Below the pieces are notes generated by a model. That model was not told the origin of the DNA. It saw nothing but the letters and a program-made list of their open reading frames with translations, and ran no database searches. Of a stretch of 64,000 nt of DNA, positions 25,852 to 36,443 are shown piece after piece (the first letter of the stretch is position 1; the number at the start of each line of letters is the position of its first letter). The position numbers were made by a program, and so were the translations under genes. The DNA is from a bacterium (lineage in GTDB: Bacteria > UBA8248), in the NCBI GenBank assembly GCA_022828125.1, contig JAJEJD010000020.1:434001-498000 (forward strand), given 5' to 3'.

Positions 25852-25871
25852 TTATATAACCTCGTTCGTCA

Positions 25872-26882
25872 TCATTTCACCGGGGCCGCCCGGAGCATTC
25901 CCTTCTCTATCAGCGCCTCGGCTATCTGCACCGCATTTAAGGCGGCGCCTTTTCTCAGGTTATCCGCCACCACCCACAGGTTGAGCGTGTTTTCGCGGGA
26001 ATCGTCCCGGCGGATGCGGCCGACATACACCGGGTCTTCTCCGTCGGCGTCCTTGGGCATGGGATAGGAGAACGATTCCACGTCATCCACCACCTCCACG
26101 CCCGGAGCACGCGCCAGAAGCGCACGCGCCTCCTCGGGTGAAACGGACTCCTCGAACTCCACGTTCACCGACTCCGAGTGCGCGTTGTAAACAGGCACCC
26201 GCACGCACGTGGCGCTGACGGCCAGATGCGGCGCGCCCATGATCTTCCGCGTCTCATCCACCATCTTCTTCTCTTCTTTCGTATGTCCGCCCTCTAAAAA
26301 AACGTCGATATGGGGCAGGCAGTTGAAGGCGATCTCATGGGGCATTTTCTCAGGCGCCGGGGCGTCGCCCTCGACTTGCGCCTGCATCTCGTCTACCGCG
26401 GCCTGCCCCGCCCCGCTCACCGCCTGGTAGGTGCTCACCACGACTCGCCTGATGCGTGCGGCGTCGTGAAGGGGTTTGAGCGCGACCACGAGTTGGATGG
26501 TCGAGCAGTTCGGGTTCGCGATGATCCCCTGGTGCGCTTCCATCGCATCCGGGTTCACCTCCGGCACCACGAGGGGCACGCCCTCATCCATGCGGAAAGC
26601 GCTGGAATTATCCACCACCACCGCCCCCGCCTCGACGGCTGCGGGCGCGAACTCAAGGGACCGCGAAGCGCCGCAGGAGAAAAGCGCCAGGTCCACGCCA
26701 CAGAACGCATCCTGCGTGAGCCGGCTCACCGCAAGCTCCGAGTCCCGAAACGGGATTTTCCGGCCCGCGCTGCGCTCGCTCGCGAGAAGAACGACCTCAT
26801 CGGCGGGAAACTTGCGCTCCTCCAGAATCCTGAGCATCTCCCGGCCCACGGCGCCCGTGGCGCCGGCGACGGCGACGCGCAT
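25872..26882 (-). CDS. asd: Aspartate-semialdehyde dehydrogenase
   Basis: 336 residues. NADP-binding ATGAVGREM at the start, catalytic Cys in ANPNCSTIQLV near residue 128, substrate-binding and catalytic His/Arg region further on (CVRVPVYNAHSES). Reduces aspartyl phosphate to the semialdehyde, supplying lysine, threonine, methionine and diaminopimelate. The ATG overlaps the last base of the leuB stop (TGATG) and has GGAGG upstream inside leuB. Confidence 0.95.
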   Translation of the reverse strand: MRVAVAGATGAVGREMLRILEERKFPADEVVLLASERSAGRKIPFRDSELAVSRLTQDAFCGVDLALFSCGASRSLEFAPAAVEAGAVVVDNSSAFRMDEGVPLVVPEVNPDAMEAHQGIIANPNCSTIQLVVALKPLHDAARIRRVVVSTYQAVSGAGQAAVDEMQAQVEGDAPAPEKMPHEIAFNCLPHIDVFLEGGHTKEEKKMVDETRKIMGAPHLAVSATCVRVPVYNAHSESVNVEFEESVSPEEARALLARAPGVEVVDDVESFSYPMPKDADGEDPVYVGRIRRDDSRENTLNLWVVADNLRKGAALNAVQIAEALIEKGMLRAAPVK

Positions 26883-27970
26883 CACGAGGCTCCTCCCGCC
26901 AGGGCGGCGATGCGCGCGCCCATCTCGGCGCAACCCACCGCCGCCGCGCCCGGCGTGTGGATGTCGGACGTCCTGAGACCCTCATCGAGTGCTGCGGCGA
27001 CGGCCGCCTCGATGGCTTCGGCCACGTCCACGCGCTTTAGCGAATAGCGGCACAGCATGGCGGCCGACATGATGGCCGCAATCGGGTTCGCCTTGTCCTG
27101 GCCGGCGATGTCGGGCGCCGTGCCGTGCACCGGCTCGTAGAGGCCGAAGCCGGTCTCGTTCACGTTCGCCGATGCGAGCATGCCGATGGAGCCCGTGAGC
27201 ATGGAGGCGCAGTCGCTCAGGATGTCGCCGAACATGTTGCCCGTGACGATGACGTCGAATTGCAGCGGGTCGCGGATCAGTTGCATCGCCGCATTGTCGA
27301 CGTACATGTGGCTGGTTTCGACTTCCGGGAATTCCCCGGCGACGTCCCCGGCGACCCTGCGCCACAGGCGGCCGTTGTCGAGAACGTTCTCCTTGTCCAC
27401 CGAGCAGAGCTTTTTCCCCCGCACGGACGCCAATTCGAACGCGAGGCGAACGATTTGGCGAATCTCGCCCGTGGTGTACGTCATCGTGTCGACCGCTTTT
27501 TCCTCATCCGCCGAGAGCCGCTCGATGCCCCTCGGCTGGCCGAAATATATACCGCTCACGCCCTCGCGCACGACGAGCATGTCGAGGCCGCGAACCACCT
27601 CGGGCTTGAGGGATGAGGCTTCCACCAGCGGATCGAACATGACGGCGGGCCTCAAATTGGCAAACAGGTTCAGCTCTTTCCGCAAGCCCAGGATGGCCTG
27701 CTCGGGGCGTTTGTCGCGCGGCAGCTCATCCCACTGGGGACCTCCCACGGCGCCGAACAGCCCGGCATCGCTCCGGCGGCAGAGGGCGAGGGTTTCTTCG
27801 GGCAGGGGTTCTCCCGCCGCGTCATAAGCCGCGCCGCCGCAAAGGCCTTCCTCGAACTCGAATCCCGCGCCGAAGCGACTGCCCGCCGCCTCCAGCACCG
27901 AACGCGCCTGCGCCACCACCTCCTGGCCGATGCCGTCGCCCGGCAATACGGCTATCTGGTAACTGCTCAC
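26882..27970 (-). CDS. leuB: 3-isopropylmalate dehydrogenase
   Basis: 362 residues. Motifs: N-terminal VLPGDGIGQEVV, the substrate-specific region VREGVSGIYFGQPRGIE and VTGNMFGDILSDCASMLTGSIG, with the NAD-binding PVHGTAPDIAGQDKANP. Oxidatively decarboxylates 3-isopropylmalate in leucine synthesis. GTG start with GGAG ten bases upstream. Sits between leuD (15-base gap) and asd. Confidence 0.96.
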   Translation of the reverse strand: MSSYQIAVLPGDGIGQEVVAQARSVLEAAGSRFGAGFEFEEGLCGGAAYDAAGEPLPEETLALCRRSDAGLFGAVGGPQWDELPRDKRPEQAILGLRKELNLFANLRPAVMFDPLVEASSLKPEVVRGLDMLVVREGVSGIYFGQPRGIERLSADEEKAVDTMTYTTGEIRQIVRLAFELASVRGKKLCSVDKENVLDNGRLWRRVAGDVAGEFPEVETSHMYVDNAAMQLIRDPLQFDVIVTGNMFGDILSDCASMLTGSIGMLASANVNETGFGLYEPVHGTAPDIAGQDKANPIAAIMSAAMLCRYSLKRVDVAEAIEAAVAAALDEGLRTSDIHTPGAAAVGCAEMGARIAALAGGAS

Positions 27971-27985
27971 TGAAAACTCCTCTCT

Positions 27986-28594
27986 TTATTGCGCTTCGCT
28001 CTCGAAATTCGTGACGTAGGGCAGGCTTTGCGCCACTTCTTCGACCTGGGGCAGATTGCCCCGCAAATTGGCGAGCATGTCCCAGGTGCCGGCCAAAAAG
28101 GCTTTCTGGCGCGTCTCCTGGATGTCGATGGAAATGACGCGCTCGCCATAGCTGACCGTCGCATTCCTGATGTCCACGGTGAAGCGCGTCTCCGGTTCTT
28201 CCTGCGCCTGTTTGATCAGCTCATTCACGTCATCCGCCGACGCCACGCCGAGCGGCACGCCGATGGCGAAGCAGTTTCCCGCAAAAATCTCTGCGAACGA
28301 TACCCCGACGAGCACTTCGACCCCGAAGCGCTTGAGCGCCTGGGGGGCGTGCTCGCGCGAGGAACCGGACCCGAAGTTCTTGCCCACGAACATCATGTTC
28401 GCCCCCTTGTGGGCGGGGTTGTCGACGGGATGGTCGGGCGTGTTCTCGCGCTCATCGCAAAAAAGTGCTTTTTCGATGCCCTCGAAGGTGATGGACTTGA
28501 GAAAACGGGCCGGCGTGATCCTGTCGGTATCGATGTCGTCGCGCGGCATGGGAATGGCCTTGCCCACGATTTTTTCGATTCTTTTCGTGCTCAT
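27986..28594 (-). CDS. leuD: 3-isopropylmalate dehydratase small subunit
   Basis: 202 residues. The ATG overlaps the leuC stop (ATGA). The family block [14 protein letters not shown] and the substrate loop [16 protein letters not shown] are present. Forms the swivel domain of isopropylmalate isomerase with LeuC. Length matches bacterial LeuD of the longer type. Confidence 0.95.
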   Translation of the reverse strand: MSTKRIEKIVGKAIPMPRDDIDTDRITPARFLKSITFEGIEKALFCDERENTPDHPVDNPAHKGANMMFVGKNFGSGSSREHAPQALKRFGVEVLVGVSFAEIFAGNCFAIGVPLGVASADDVNELIKQAQEEPETRFTVDIRNATVSYGERVISIDIQETRQKAFLAGTWDMLANLRGNLPQVEEVAQSLPYVTNFESEAQ

Positions 28595-30003
28595 GCTTGT
28601 TCTCCCATCTCTCTGGGGTCCGCGATGCAGCCCGCAATCGCCGATGATACGACGACCGCCGGACTGCCCAGGTGGGTTCTTCCGCGCGGGCTGCCCTGAC
28701 GCCCGATGAAATTGCGGTTCGAGGTGGAGATGCTTCTCTCCGCACCCACGAGCTTGTCCGGGTTCATGCCCAGGCACATCGAGCACCCCGCTTCGCGCCA
28801 CTCCGCGCCCGCTTCGTTGAAAATTTCGTGCAGACCCTCTTCCTCGGCCTGCTGCTTCACCTGCTGGGAGCCGGGCACCACCAGCATCCTGACGCCGGGG
28901 TGCACTTTGTTGCCCTTCAGCAACCGCGCGCCCTCGCGCAAGTCGGAGATTCTCGAATTCGTGCAGGAACCCAGAAAGGCGACGTCGACCTTCGTGCCCA
29001 GAATCGACTCGCCCGGCCTTAAGTCCATGAAATCATAGCCGTGTTCCGCCGTTTTCCTGTCCTCGCCCGCGAAGCTCCCCACCTCGGGAAGGGGCTGTGA
29101 AATCCCGACCGAATGCCCCGGATTGATGCCCCAGGTGACCATCGGCTCGATGGATTCGCCCGCAATTTCGTAGACGTCGTCATATTCCGCGTCATCGCCC
29201 GAGGCGATATCCCGCCAGTACGCGAGGCCCCTCTCCCAGGCTTCTCCCTCGGGGCTGAACTCGCGGCCCTCAAGATATTCGAACGTCGTCTCGTCCGGAT
29301 TCACGTAGCCGATACGGGCGCCGCCCTCGATGCTCATGTTGCAGACCGTCATGCGCCCTTCCATCGACATGGTGTCGAAAACGTCGCCGCCGTACTCATA
29401 GGCGAATCCCAGGCCGCCCTTGATGCCCAGATCGTGGATGACGCGCAAGGTCACGTCCTTTGGCGTCACGCCGGGGCCGAGCGCGCCCGTGACCTCGATT
29501 CGCTTCACCTTCAGGCGGTTCAGCGCCAGGGTCTGCGTCGCCAGGACGTGGCCCACCTCGGTCGTGCCGATGCCGAAGCCCAGAGAGCCCATCGCGCCGT
29601 GCGTGCTCGTGTGGCTGTCGCCGCAGGCGATGGTCATGCCGGGCTGGCTGAGTCCCAGTTCCGGCCCGATGACGTGGACGATGCCCTGCTTGCCGGAATC
29701 GAGATGCAGGAAGCGGACGCCGAACTCGTTCACGTTCTGCTCCAGGGCGGCCATCATCTTCTCGGCCTGCTCGTCCTCGTAGGGCCTTATCTGGCTGAGC
29801 GTGGGGATGATGTGGTCCACGGTCCCAATCGTGCGGCCGGGAAAAGCGACGCCGGACCCGATTTCCTTGAGCATCCCGAATGCCTGGGGCGTGGTGACCT
29901 CATGGATGAGATGCAAGCCGATGAAAATCTGGTCCTGGCCCGAATCGAGCTTCGCCACGGTGTGGGAATCCCAAACCTTATCGTAGAGCGTGTTTTTCGA
30001 CAT
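28591..30003 (-). CDS. leuC: 3-isopropylmalate dehydratase large subunit
   Basis: 470 residues, aconitase superfamily. Cluster cysteines in [17 protein letters not shown] and [12 protein letters not shown]; active-site region [22 protein letters not shown] is intact. Isomerises 2- to 3-isopropylmalate together with LeuD. Translationally coupled to leuD and 55 bases downstream of trpA, so trp and leu genes are in one string. I see no leader peptide or attenuator before it. Confidence 0.96.
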   Translation of the reverse strand: MSKNTLYDKVWDSHTVAKLDSGQDQIFIGLHLIHEVTTPQAFGMLKEIGSGVAFPGRTIGTVDHIIPTLSQIRPYEDEQAEKMMAALEQNVNEFGVRFLHLDSGKQGIVHVIGPELGLSQPGMTIACGDSHTSTHGAMGSLGFGIGTTEVGHVLATQTLALNRLKVKRIEVTGALGPGVTPKDVTLRVIHDLGIKGGLGFAYEYGGDVFDTMSMEGRMTVCNMSIEGGARIGYVNPDETTFEYLEGREFSPEGEAWERGLAYWRDIASGDDAEYDDVYEIAGESIEPMVTWGINPGHSVGISQPLPEVGSFAGEDRKTAEHGYDFMDLRPGESILGTKVDVAFLGSCTNSRISDLREGARLLKGNKVHPGVRMLVVPGSQQVKQQAEEEGLHEIFNEAGAEWREAGCSMCLGMNPDKLVGAERSISTSNRNFIGRQGSPRGRTHLGSPAVVVSSAIAGCIADPREMGEQA

Positions 30004-30058
30004 GGCATTACCCTCGGAATAATCTACAGATTCTTACGCATCATGTTGAAATTGATTG

Positions 30059-30877
30059 TCAGGAAACCGTCTTCGAGCGATCGAGACCTTCCCGCAAAGA
30101 GGCGATGTAATCGCGCGCCGCCCGCATCTTGCCCTCACGCGACTCCTGCGCCTCCATGACGTCTATCAGGGCGCTGCCGACGATGACGCCATCGGCGTGT
30201 CCGGCCACCTCCGCGGCCTGCTCGGGCGTCTTGATGCCGAACCCCACGAGGACGGGCCGGTTTTTCACCCGGTTGATCCTCGCCAGGGTGGCGCCCAAAT
30301 CCGAATCCAGGGCGTCTCGCGCGCCGGTAACTCCCATCTGACCGACATAGTAGATGAAGCCGCCGCCCGCATCGTTCACCAATTCGACGCGCTCCTGCGT
30401 GCTCGTGGGCGCGAGCATGAAAACGGGCTCGAGCGGATAATCGTTCATGATCTCGAGGAGAGCGCCCGCCTCTTCAGGCGGCAGATCGGGCACGATGACG
30501 GCGTCAGCCCCCACCTGCGATGCGCCGCGCACGAATTCCGCCAGGCCCATGGCGATGATGGGGTTGTAATACGTCATCAGAACCAAAGGCGTATCGGGTA
30601 TATCCGCGCGGACCTCGCCCACCATTTTCAGGACGCCGCTCAGTCGCGTTCCGCCCGTGAGCGAGCGCATGCTCGATCTCTGGATGGTGGGGCCGTCCGC
30701 CAGGGGATCGCTGAAGGGAACCCCGATTTCGAACCCATCCGCTCCCGCCTCCGTCATGAGAGGCAGCAACTCGCGGGTGAAGTCCAGGTCCGGGTCGCCC
30801 GCGGTGACGAACGGGAACAGACCGGCCCGGCCCTCTGCGCGCAAACGGGCGAAACACGCTTCCAGTCTATGACTCAT
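30059..30877 (-). CDS. trpA: Tryptophan synthase alpha subunit
   Basis: 272 residues. Catalytic Glu and Asp in ADGFEIGVPFSDPLADGP, phosphate-binding region near the C-terminus (VGFGIKTPEQAAEV, DGVIVGSALI). Cleaves indole-3-glycerol phosphate and passes indole to TrpB. Start taken at ATG, which overlaps the trpB stop by one base (TGATG); a GTG one codon earlier is possible. Confidence 0.95.
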   Translation of the reverse strand: MSHRLEACFARLRAEGRAGLFPFVTAGDPDLDFTRELLPLMTEAGADGFEIGVPFSDPLADGPTIQRSSMRSLTGGTRLSGVLKMVGEVRADIPDTPLVLMTYYNPIIAMGLAEFVRGASQVGADAVIVPDLPPEEAGALLEIMNDYPLEPVFMLAPTSTQERVELVNDAGGGFIYYVGQMGVTGARDALDSDLGATLARINRVKNRPVLVGFGIKTPEQAAEVAGHADGVIVGSALIDVMEAQESREGKMRAARDYIASLREGLDRSKTVS

Positions 30878-32094
30878 CACCGCACGTCCTCGTCATCGAG
30901 CATTTCCGTCAAAAGGCCCTCCGCCTGATGTACGTCCTTGTCCCCCCGGCCGGAGAGGCAAAGCACCACGGTCTTCATCCCGCCCGCCTCTCTCGTCTCT
31001 TTGGCCAAGCGGTCCAGATAGGAAATCGCGTGGGCGCTCTCGAACGCGGGAATGATGCCCTCCAGCACGGAGAGCTTCTGAAACGCCTTGAGCGCGTCGT
31101 GGTCTTCGACCGTCACGTAGCGCGCGCGCCCGGAATCCTTCAAATGCGAGTGCTCGGGCCCCACGCCGGGATAATCGAGACCCGCGGACACCGAATGAGC
31201 GGGGATGATCTGGCCATCATCGTCATAGAGCAAAAACGTCTCGCAGCCGTGCAGAACGCCCACGCGGCCGGCAGTCAGGGACGCCCCGTGCTCCTCGGTG
31301 TCCAGGCCCCGGCCCCCTGCTTCCACGCCGATGAGCTCGACGTCATCGTCATTCACGAAAGGGTGGAACAGGCCGATGGAATTGCTGCCGCCCCCCACGC
31401 AGGCCACGCAGGCGTCGGGGAGCCGGCCCTCCGCCTCCAGAACCTGCTCGCGCGCCTCGCGGCCGATGACGGACTGGAAATCCCGTATCATCTCCGGGAA
31501 CGGATGCGGTCCCACGACCGAGCCGATGATGTAGTGGGTCGTCCGCACCGAAGCCGTCCAGTCGCGAAGCGTCTCGTTCGTGGCGTCCTTCAAGGTCTTG
31601 CTGCCCGAGGTGACCGGAATCACTCGCGCGCCCAAAAGGCGCATGCGGAACACGTTGAGCGATTGCCTCCCGATGTCCTCCTCGCCCATGTAGACGTCGC
31701 AATCGAGGCCAAAAAGCGCCGCCGCCGTGGCGGTGGCCACCCCGTGCTGGCCCGCTCCCGTCTCCGCGATGATGCGCGTCTTTCCCAGCCTTCTGGCCAG
31801 AAGAACCTGGGCGAGCGTGTTGTTTATCTTGTGAGCGCCCGTGTGGCAGAGATCCTCACGCTTGAGATAGACCCTGAGCACACCCAGGTCATCGGAGAGG
31901 CGTTCGGCCAGGTAGAGCGGCGTGGGCCTGCCCACGAATTCTCTGAGATACGCGGCGAGTTCTTCGTGGTACGCCGGATCGTCCCGGGCTTCCTCGTAGG
32001 CAACTTCCAGTTCCTCGAGGGCGGGCATGAGGGTTTCCGGGACGTAACGCCCCCCGAACCGACCGAACCTTCCCCTGGAGACCAATTCGCTCAT
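30877..32094 (-). CDS. trpB: Tryptophan synthase beta subunit
   Basis: 405 residues. N-terminal [22 protein letters not shown] Lys in [13 protein letters not shown], phosphate-binding [10 protein letters not shown]. Condenses indole and serine. TrpB1-type, which normally works with TrpA encoded next. Start overlaps the trpF stop (ATGA). Confidence 0.96.
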   Translation of the reverse strand: MSELVSRGRFGRFGGRYVPETLMPALEELEVAYEEARDDPAYHEELAAYLREFVGRPTPLYLAERLSDDLGVLRVYLKREDLCHTGAHKINNTLAQVLLARRLGKTRIIAETGAGQHGVATATAAALFGLDCDVYMGEEDIGRQSLNVFRMRLLGARVIPVTSGSKTLKDATNETLRDWTASVRTTHYIIGSVVGPHPFPEMIRDFQSVIGREAREQVLEAEGRLPDACVACVGGGSNSIGLFHPFVNDDDVELIGVEAGGRGLDTEEHGASLTAGRVGVLHGCETFLLYDDDGQIIPAHSVSAGLDYPGVGPEHSHLKDSGRARYVTVEDHDALKAFQKLSVLEGIIPAFESAHAISYLDRLAKETREAGGMKTVVLCLSGRGDKDVHQAEGLLTEMLDDEDVR

Positions 32095-32741
32095 CTTCTC
32101 ATTTCCTCGAGTTCAGATATCGCCGCCCGCGCGTTTTCGATGAAACTTAAAGTCCGCCCGGGTTCTTTTCTGCCCAAAACCGCGCCCTCTACTCCGCTGC
32201 TCGAATCCACGCCATAGGGCTGAACACCCCTCACGGCTTCACCCACGTTCTCGGGCTTGAGACCTCCCGAGAGGATGATGGGCCTCGCAACGGCCGCCTG
32301 CCGCGCCAACTCCCAATCGAAAGTCTCGCCCGTACCCCCGAGCGCGCCCTTCACGTAGGCGTCCAGCAATATCGCGCAATCGGGAAAAACGTCCATCTGC
32401 GCTATCGTTTCGGGCCCCTTGACCCGCAAGGCCCGGATTACACGCAAGCCCCGCTCGATAAGCCAGCGGCAATCCTCAGGCGTCTCATCGCCATGAAGCT
32501 GCGCTGCATCCAGACCGACGCGACGCGCAATTTCCATCACATGCTCGGAGCGCTCGTTCACGAAAATGCCGACCCGCGTCCCGAAAGGCGCGAGCGCTTC
32601 GCTTATCTCCCGCGCCTGCTCCACCTCCAGACAGCGGGGAGTGCCCGGAACGAAATTCAGCCCCAAGGCGTCGGCGCCCGCTTCCAGGGCGAATTCCGCG
32701 TCCTCAACGGTCGTTACTCCACAAATCTTCACGCGGATCAT
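32091..32741 (-). CDS. trpF: Phosphoribosylanthranilate isomerase
   Basis: 216 residues from an ATG preceded by [19 protein letters not shown] at the N-terminus with the catalytic Cys, [19 protein letters not shown] and the C-terminal phosphate site ([21 protein letters not shown]) identify TrpF. First in the trpF-trpB-trpA-leu string; trpE, G, D and C are not in the window. The 171 bases upstream, to livF, show no attenuator and no recognisable promoter. Confidence 0.94.
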   Translation of the reverse strand: MIRVKICGVTTVEDAEFALEAGADALGLNFVPGTPRCLEVEQAREISEALAPFGTRVGIFVNERSEHVMEIARRVGLDAAQLHGDETPEDCRWLIERGLRVIRALRVKGPETIAQMDVFPDCAILLDAYVKGALGGTGETFDWELARQAAVARPIILSGGLKPENVGEAVRGVQPYGVDSSSGVEGAVLGRKEPGRTLSFIENARAAISELEEMRR

Positions 32742-32912
32742 CTCGCGAAACCCTCCCGAGCGGAGCAAGCATTTATAGCACAGAGTCGAAGCGCAAGCCT
32801 AGCGTAAAGGGCGCAGTTGAGGCGCAAACGAGAAGATACTATCACGCAGAGGACATGGGGTTCTTGGCCTGAGAGATTACTGCTTACAAAGGAACAGAAG
32901 GGTTTGCCTGTG

Positions 32913-33626
32913 TTAGCCGCCGCCCAGGTACATCATCTTGACTTCCTGGTTGTTCAGGAGTTCGTGGCCGCCGCCCTGATAGCGGTTCCTGCCGAGTTCG
33001 AGCACGTAGCCCCGGTCTGAAATCTCGAGAGCGCGCGCGGCGTTCTGCTCGACGAGCATGATGGTCAGCCCCTCTTTGGCGAGGCTTACGATTTTCTCGA
33101 ATACTTCTGTCACGAAGCGGGGACTCAAGCCCAAAGACGGCTCATCGAGCATGATCATCGTTGGCCTTGTCATCAGGGCGCGGCCCATGGCAAGCATCTG
33201 CTGCTCGCCACCGCTCATCGTGCCCGCCAACTGCTTCTGCCGCTCGCCGAGGCGCGGGAAGAGCGTGAAGACGTAGTCCATCGCCTCGTCGATTTTTTTC
33301 TGATCGCGCTCGATATAGGCGCCCATCTCCAAGTTTTCCTTCACCGTCATCTGGTTGAAGACGATGCGGCCCTGCGGCACATAGCCAAGCCCCCGGCCCA
33401 GAATCTGATCAGGGCGGTAGCCAACGATGTTCTGGCCCTCGAACTCTATCTCGCCGCCGAGATAGTTGATGAAGCCCATGATGATCTTGAAGGTCGTGGA
33501 TTTCCCCGCGCCGTTCGGCCCGATGACGGCCACCACCTCGTCCTTGTTCACGTGGAGCGACACGTCGTGGAGAATCTGGATTCGGCCATACGCCGCGTTT
33601 ACGTCTTTGAGTTCTAGTAGCGCCAT
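32913..33626 (-). CDS. livF: Branched-chain amino acid ABC transporter, ATP-binding protein LivF
   Basis: 237 residues. Walker A GPNGAGKST, signature MSGGEQQML, Walker B IMLDEPSLGLSP. The VPQGRIVFNQMTVKENLEMGAY region is typical of LivF rather than LivG. Last gene of the Liv cluster; its ATG follows the livG stop with no gap. Confidence 0.95.
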   Translation of the reverse strand: MALLELKDVNAAYGRIQILHDVSLHVNKDEVVAVIGPNGAGKSTTFKIIMGFINYLGGEIEFEGQNIVGYRPDQILGRGLGYVPQGRIVFNQMTVKENLEMGAYIERDQKKIDEAMDYVFTLFPRLGERQKQLAGTMSGGEQQMLAMGRALMTRPTMIMLDEPSLGLSPRFVTEVFEKIVSLAKEGLTIMLVEQNAARALEISDRGYVLELGRNRYQGGGHELLNNQEVKMMYLGGG

Positions 33627-34352
33627 TTATCTGTGTCCAAAATATGCTTCGATAACGTCTTCGTTCTTTTGAATGTCCTCGGGCAGACCCTCGGCGATTT
33701 TCACGCCATAGTCGAGCACGAACACCTTCTCGCAGTGGTTCATGATGACGTTCATGTCGTGCTCGACGATGAGAATCGTCTTCCCCTGGTCTTCCTGAAG
33801 ATGGTGGATGTGGTCGAGCAGGTTGTTGAGCAGGGTTCTGTTGACGCCGGCCGCGGGCTCATCGAGAAGAATGAGTTCGGGGTCTGTCATCAGGGCACGG
33901 GCGAATTCGAGGAGTTTCTGCTGCCCGTAGGAGAGGTTTCCGCCATATTCGCCGCGAAGTTTCGTGAGCGTGACGAATTCCATCAACTGCTCCGCCCGCT
34001 CGCGCGCCTCGCGCACGGGCATCTTCATGCTCGAAGCGGAGAGCATGTTCTCGAACACCGTCATCTCGCGGTAGATACGGGTAATCTGGAAGGTTCGGCT
34101 GATGCCCCTGTTGAATACTTCATAGGGCTTGAGGCCGACGATGTTCTCTCCGTTGTAGAGCACCTCGCCGCTGTCCGCATCGAGAACGCCCGTGAGCAGG
34201 TTAAACGTGGTGGTCTTGCCGGAGCCGTTCGGCCCGATGAGGCCCGATATCTGGCCCTTGGGCACCTGGAAGGTGCAACCATCCACCGCCTTGATGCCCC
34301 CGAAATACTTCTTCAGGTTCTGGATGTCGAGAGCAATTTCCGTTTCAGCCAT
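33627..34352 (-). CDS. livG: Branched-chain amino acid ABC transporter, ATP-binding protein LivG
   Basis: 241 residues. Walker A GPNGSGKTT, signature NLSYGQQKLLEFARAL, Walker B LILLDEPAAGVN and the LivG block GISRTFQITRIYREMTVFENML. Pairs with LivF on the cytoplasmic face. GGAG upstream; 21-base gap from livM. Confidence 0.95.
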   Translation of the reverse strand: MAETEIALDIQNLKKYFGGIKAVDGCTFQVPKGQISGLIGPNGSGKTTTFNLLTGVLDADSGEVLYNGENIVGLKPYEVFNRGISRTFQITRIYREMTVFENMLSASSMKMPVREARERAEQLMEFVTLTKLRGEYGGNLSYGQQKLLEFARALMTDPELILLDEPAAGVNRTLLNNLLDHIHHLQEDQGKTILIVEHDMNVIMNHCEKVFVLDYGVKIAEGLPEDIQKNEDVIEAYFGHR

Positions 34353-34373
34353 TTTCTCGCGCTGCTCCGTTTC

Positions 34374-35312
34374 CTAGTGAACCATTCCCTTGCGCGCCCA
34401 GCCCTTGTCGATGGCAAATCCCATCAGTCCGCGCGGCATGAACCGGGCCACGAGGACGATGAAGACGCCGAAGGCGATGAGGTGAGCCGTCGGGAATTTC
34501 ACCCAGGTAATTTCCTGAACGATATACAAGATGAATGTGCCCAGAATGGGCCCGATTACCGTTCCCTTGCCGCCGAACATGGCGAAGAGCTTCATGTAGA
34601 TGGTAACGAGGATGAAGAACTCGGTTTCGGGATCGATGTAGAGAACCTTATACGCCTGAATACCGCCGGCCGCCGCCGGGAAGATAGCGGAGAGCGCAAA
34701 GGCGGAAAGCTTGTAGAACGTAGAGTTGATGCCCAGGCTCTCCGCGGCGATTTCGTCCTCGCGTATGGCGTTCAGGCGGATCCCGAACCTCGAATGACCC
34801 ACCCAATAGGACACGACAATGGTGACCAGCATGACCACCAGCATGGCGAAATACGTTTCAAAGGAGTTTTCGACATTGGGCAGTCCGATTCCCTCGCCGC
34901 CGTGGGTGAAGCTGTCCCACACTGTGGCCACCACGCGCGTGCCTTCCGCCGCCCCGAGCATGGCGATGGCGAAATACGGGCCCTTGAGACGCAGAACCGG
35001 AAACCCGATGCACAAGGAGATCACGAAAGAAACGAGCACGCCCACGAAAAGGGTTGGTATCCAGTGCCAGCCGTAGTCCACCACCAGAATGGCCGTAGCG
35101 TAGGACCCGATGCCGTAGAACATCACGTGGCCGAAAGAAACGTAGCCCGTGTAGCCGCTGATGATGTTCCAGCTCAGGGCGAGTACGACGTACATCATCG
35201 TGAACATAATAACGGAGCGCTGGTACAGATTGAGATTCGGGGGCAACACGCTCAGGACGATTATGAGTATGGCCAGCATTCCGAAATTGCGAAGGTGTTC
35301 ATTTTGGGCCAT
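34374..35312 (-). CDS. livM: Branched-chain amino acid ABC transporter permease LivM
   Basis: 312 residues, about eight to nine membrane segments. Family blocks: SGYTGYVSFGHVMFYGIGSY and the cytoplasmic loop with ATPase contact RLNAIREDEIAAESLGIN, followed by LFAMFGGKGTVIGPILG. Forms the channel with LivH. AGGAGA precedes the ATG. Confidence 0.94.
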   Translation of the reverse strand: MAQNEHLRNFGMLAILIIVLSVLPPNLNLYQRSVIMFTMMYVVLALSWNIISGYTGYVSFGHVMFYGIGSYATAILVVDYGWHWIPTLFVGVLVSFVISLCIGFPVLRLKGPYFAIAMLGAAEGTRVVATVWDSFTHGGEGIGLPNVENSFETYFAMLVVMLVTIVVSYWVGHSRFGIRLNAIREDEIAAESLGINSTFYKLSAFALSAIFPAAAGGIQAYKVLYIDPETEFFILVTIYMKLFAMFGGKGTVIGPILGTFILYIVQEITWVKFPTAHLIAFGVFIVLVARFMPRGLMGFAIDKGWARKGMVH

Positions 35313-35323
35313 TCAGATCTCTC

Positions 35324-36313
35324 CTAGTTTTCTTTCGGCCCCATCAGACCGCGAGGCCTGATAAGCAGCACGAAAACCATCATCCCGTAGGACGCAATTT
35401 CCACCATGGCGGTGCCGTTGGGGATCATGAAGGAGATGAGGCTCTCGATGACCGCGAGCATCACCCCTCCGATGAGCGCACCGATATAGTGGCCCCTGCC
35501 TCCGAGCACGATGATGGCGAAGGCCTGCAACGTATACAAGACGCCCGTTTCGGGGTTGAAGCCGAACTGAATCGACACCAGGGCGCCGCCCGCCACGGCA
35601 AGCGCCGCCGCCAGCCCCGAGGTGATCATGTATATATGGAATATGTTGATGCCGCAGACCATTGCGACATCCGCGTTTTGCGCCGTCGCGCGTATGGCCT
35701 TGCCGATGCGGTGAACTTTCAGAAAAAAGAATACACTCAATGATATGAAAGCGGCCATCACGAAGCTGATGATCTTACTCTTGCTCACCGCAATGGTTTC
35801 GGTAAGCTGTAATGCGTCGGGAGCGTAGGGGATGGTGCGGTAATCCGTGGTGAAGATGGCTTCCACGATATGAATGATCGTTAGTCCCAGGCCGAAAGTG
35901 ATCAGCAAAGGCGTCAGTTCCGGCCCGCCCACCACGGCGTTCAACAACAGCTTCTGTATAAGGAGCCCGATGCAGAAAGCGATGGGGAGCGTGATGAACA
36001 GGGCGAGGAGCGGGTCGATTCCCACGTAGAAAAAGAACATCCAGGTCAGGTAGGCGCCCAGCATCACCAACTCGCCGTGCGCCACGTTGATGATGCGCAT
36101 GACGCCGAAGATGAGGGTAAGCCCCACGGCGAACATGGCGTATACGCCGCCCTGCATGATGCCGTTCAGGATGACGGTGGTCAGGTCCGCCAGCCACTGA
36201 AGGTCGAAAAAGACGTTTTCCGTATAAATACCGACGGCGAAGGGAACCGTGTACGCCGCTACCAAAAACAACGCCAGCCAGTATTTGCTACGGATTTCCG
36301 CTCTTTCCTGCAT
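35324..36313 (-). CDS. livH: Branched-chain amino acid ABC transporter permease LivH
   Basis: 329 residues, multiple membrane helices. LivH signatures: QGGVYAMFAVGLTLIFGVMR, NVAHGELVMLGAYL, IRATAQNADVAMVCGIN (EAA-like loop) and GGRGHYIGALIGG. The start is ambiguous: the chosen ATG has GAGG twelve bases away; a TTG ten codons earlier is in frame. Some 120 bases and a strong hairpin separate it from the upstream receptor gene. Confidence 0.93.
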   Translation of the reverse strand: MQERAEIRSKYWLALFLVAAYTVPFAVGIYTENVFFDLQWLADLTTVILNGIMQGGVYAMFAVGLTLIFGVMRIINVAHGELVMLGAYLTWMFFFYVGIDPLLALFITLPIAFCIGLLIQKLLLNAVVGGPELTPLLITFGLGLTIIHIVEAIFTTDYRTIPYAPDALQLTETIAVSKSKIISFVMAAFISLSVFFFLKVHRIGKAIRATAQNADVAMVCGINIFHIYMITSGLAAALAVAGGALVSIQFGFNPETGVLYTLQAFAIIVLGGRGHYIGALIGGVMLAVIESLISFMIPNGTAMVEIASYGMMVFVLLIRPRGLMGPKEN

Positions 36314-36363
36314 GAGAAAATATATCCTCGGTATACGAAACAAAAAATCCGGATACTTTCGCC

Positions 36364-36400
36364 TTCGCGCCGGGGCCGCTTTTAACAGCCCCGGCGCGAA
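36364..36400 (-). promoter_or_regulatory. Strong 13-base-pair hairpin between receptor and permease genes
   Basis: Perfect arms TTCGCGCCGGGGC / GCCCCGGCGCGAA around an 11-base loop, just after the first receptor gene stop in transcription order and before livH. There is no T-tract, so it looks more like a partial terminator or an mRNA-stabilising 3' structure that keeps receptor mRNA in excess over permease mRNA. Confidence 0.7.
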
Positions 36401-36443
36401 AGTTCAAGTGCTTATTGCGTTATTGCGTCGAACGCAATCCGAC

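Noticed and set aside
32742-32912. trp leader peptide or attenuator before trpF
   Set aside because: No short frame rich in Trp codons and no paired hairpins with a T-tract seen.
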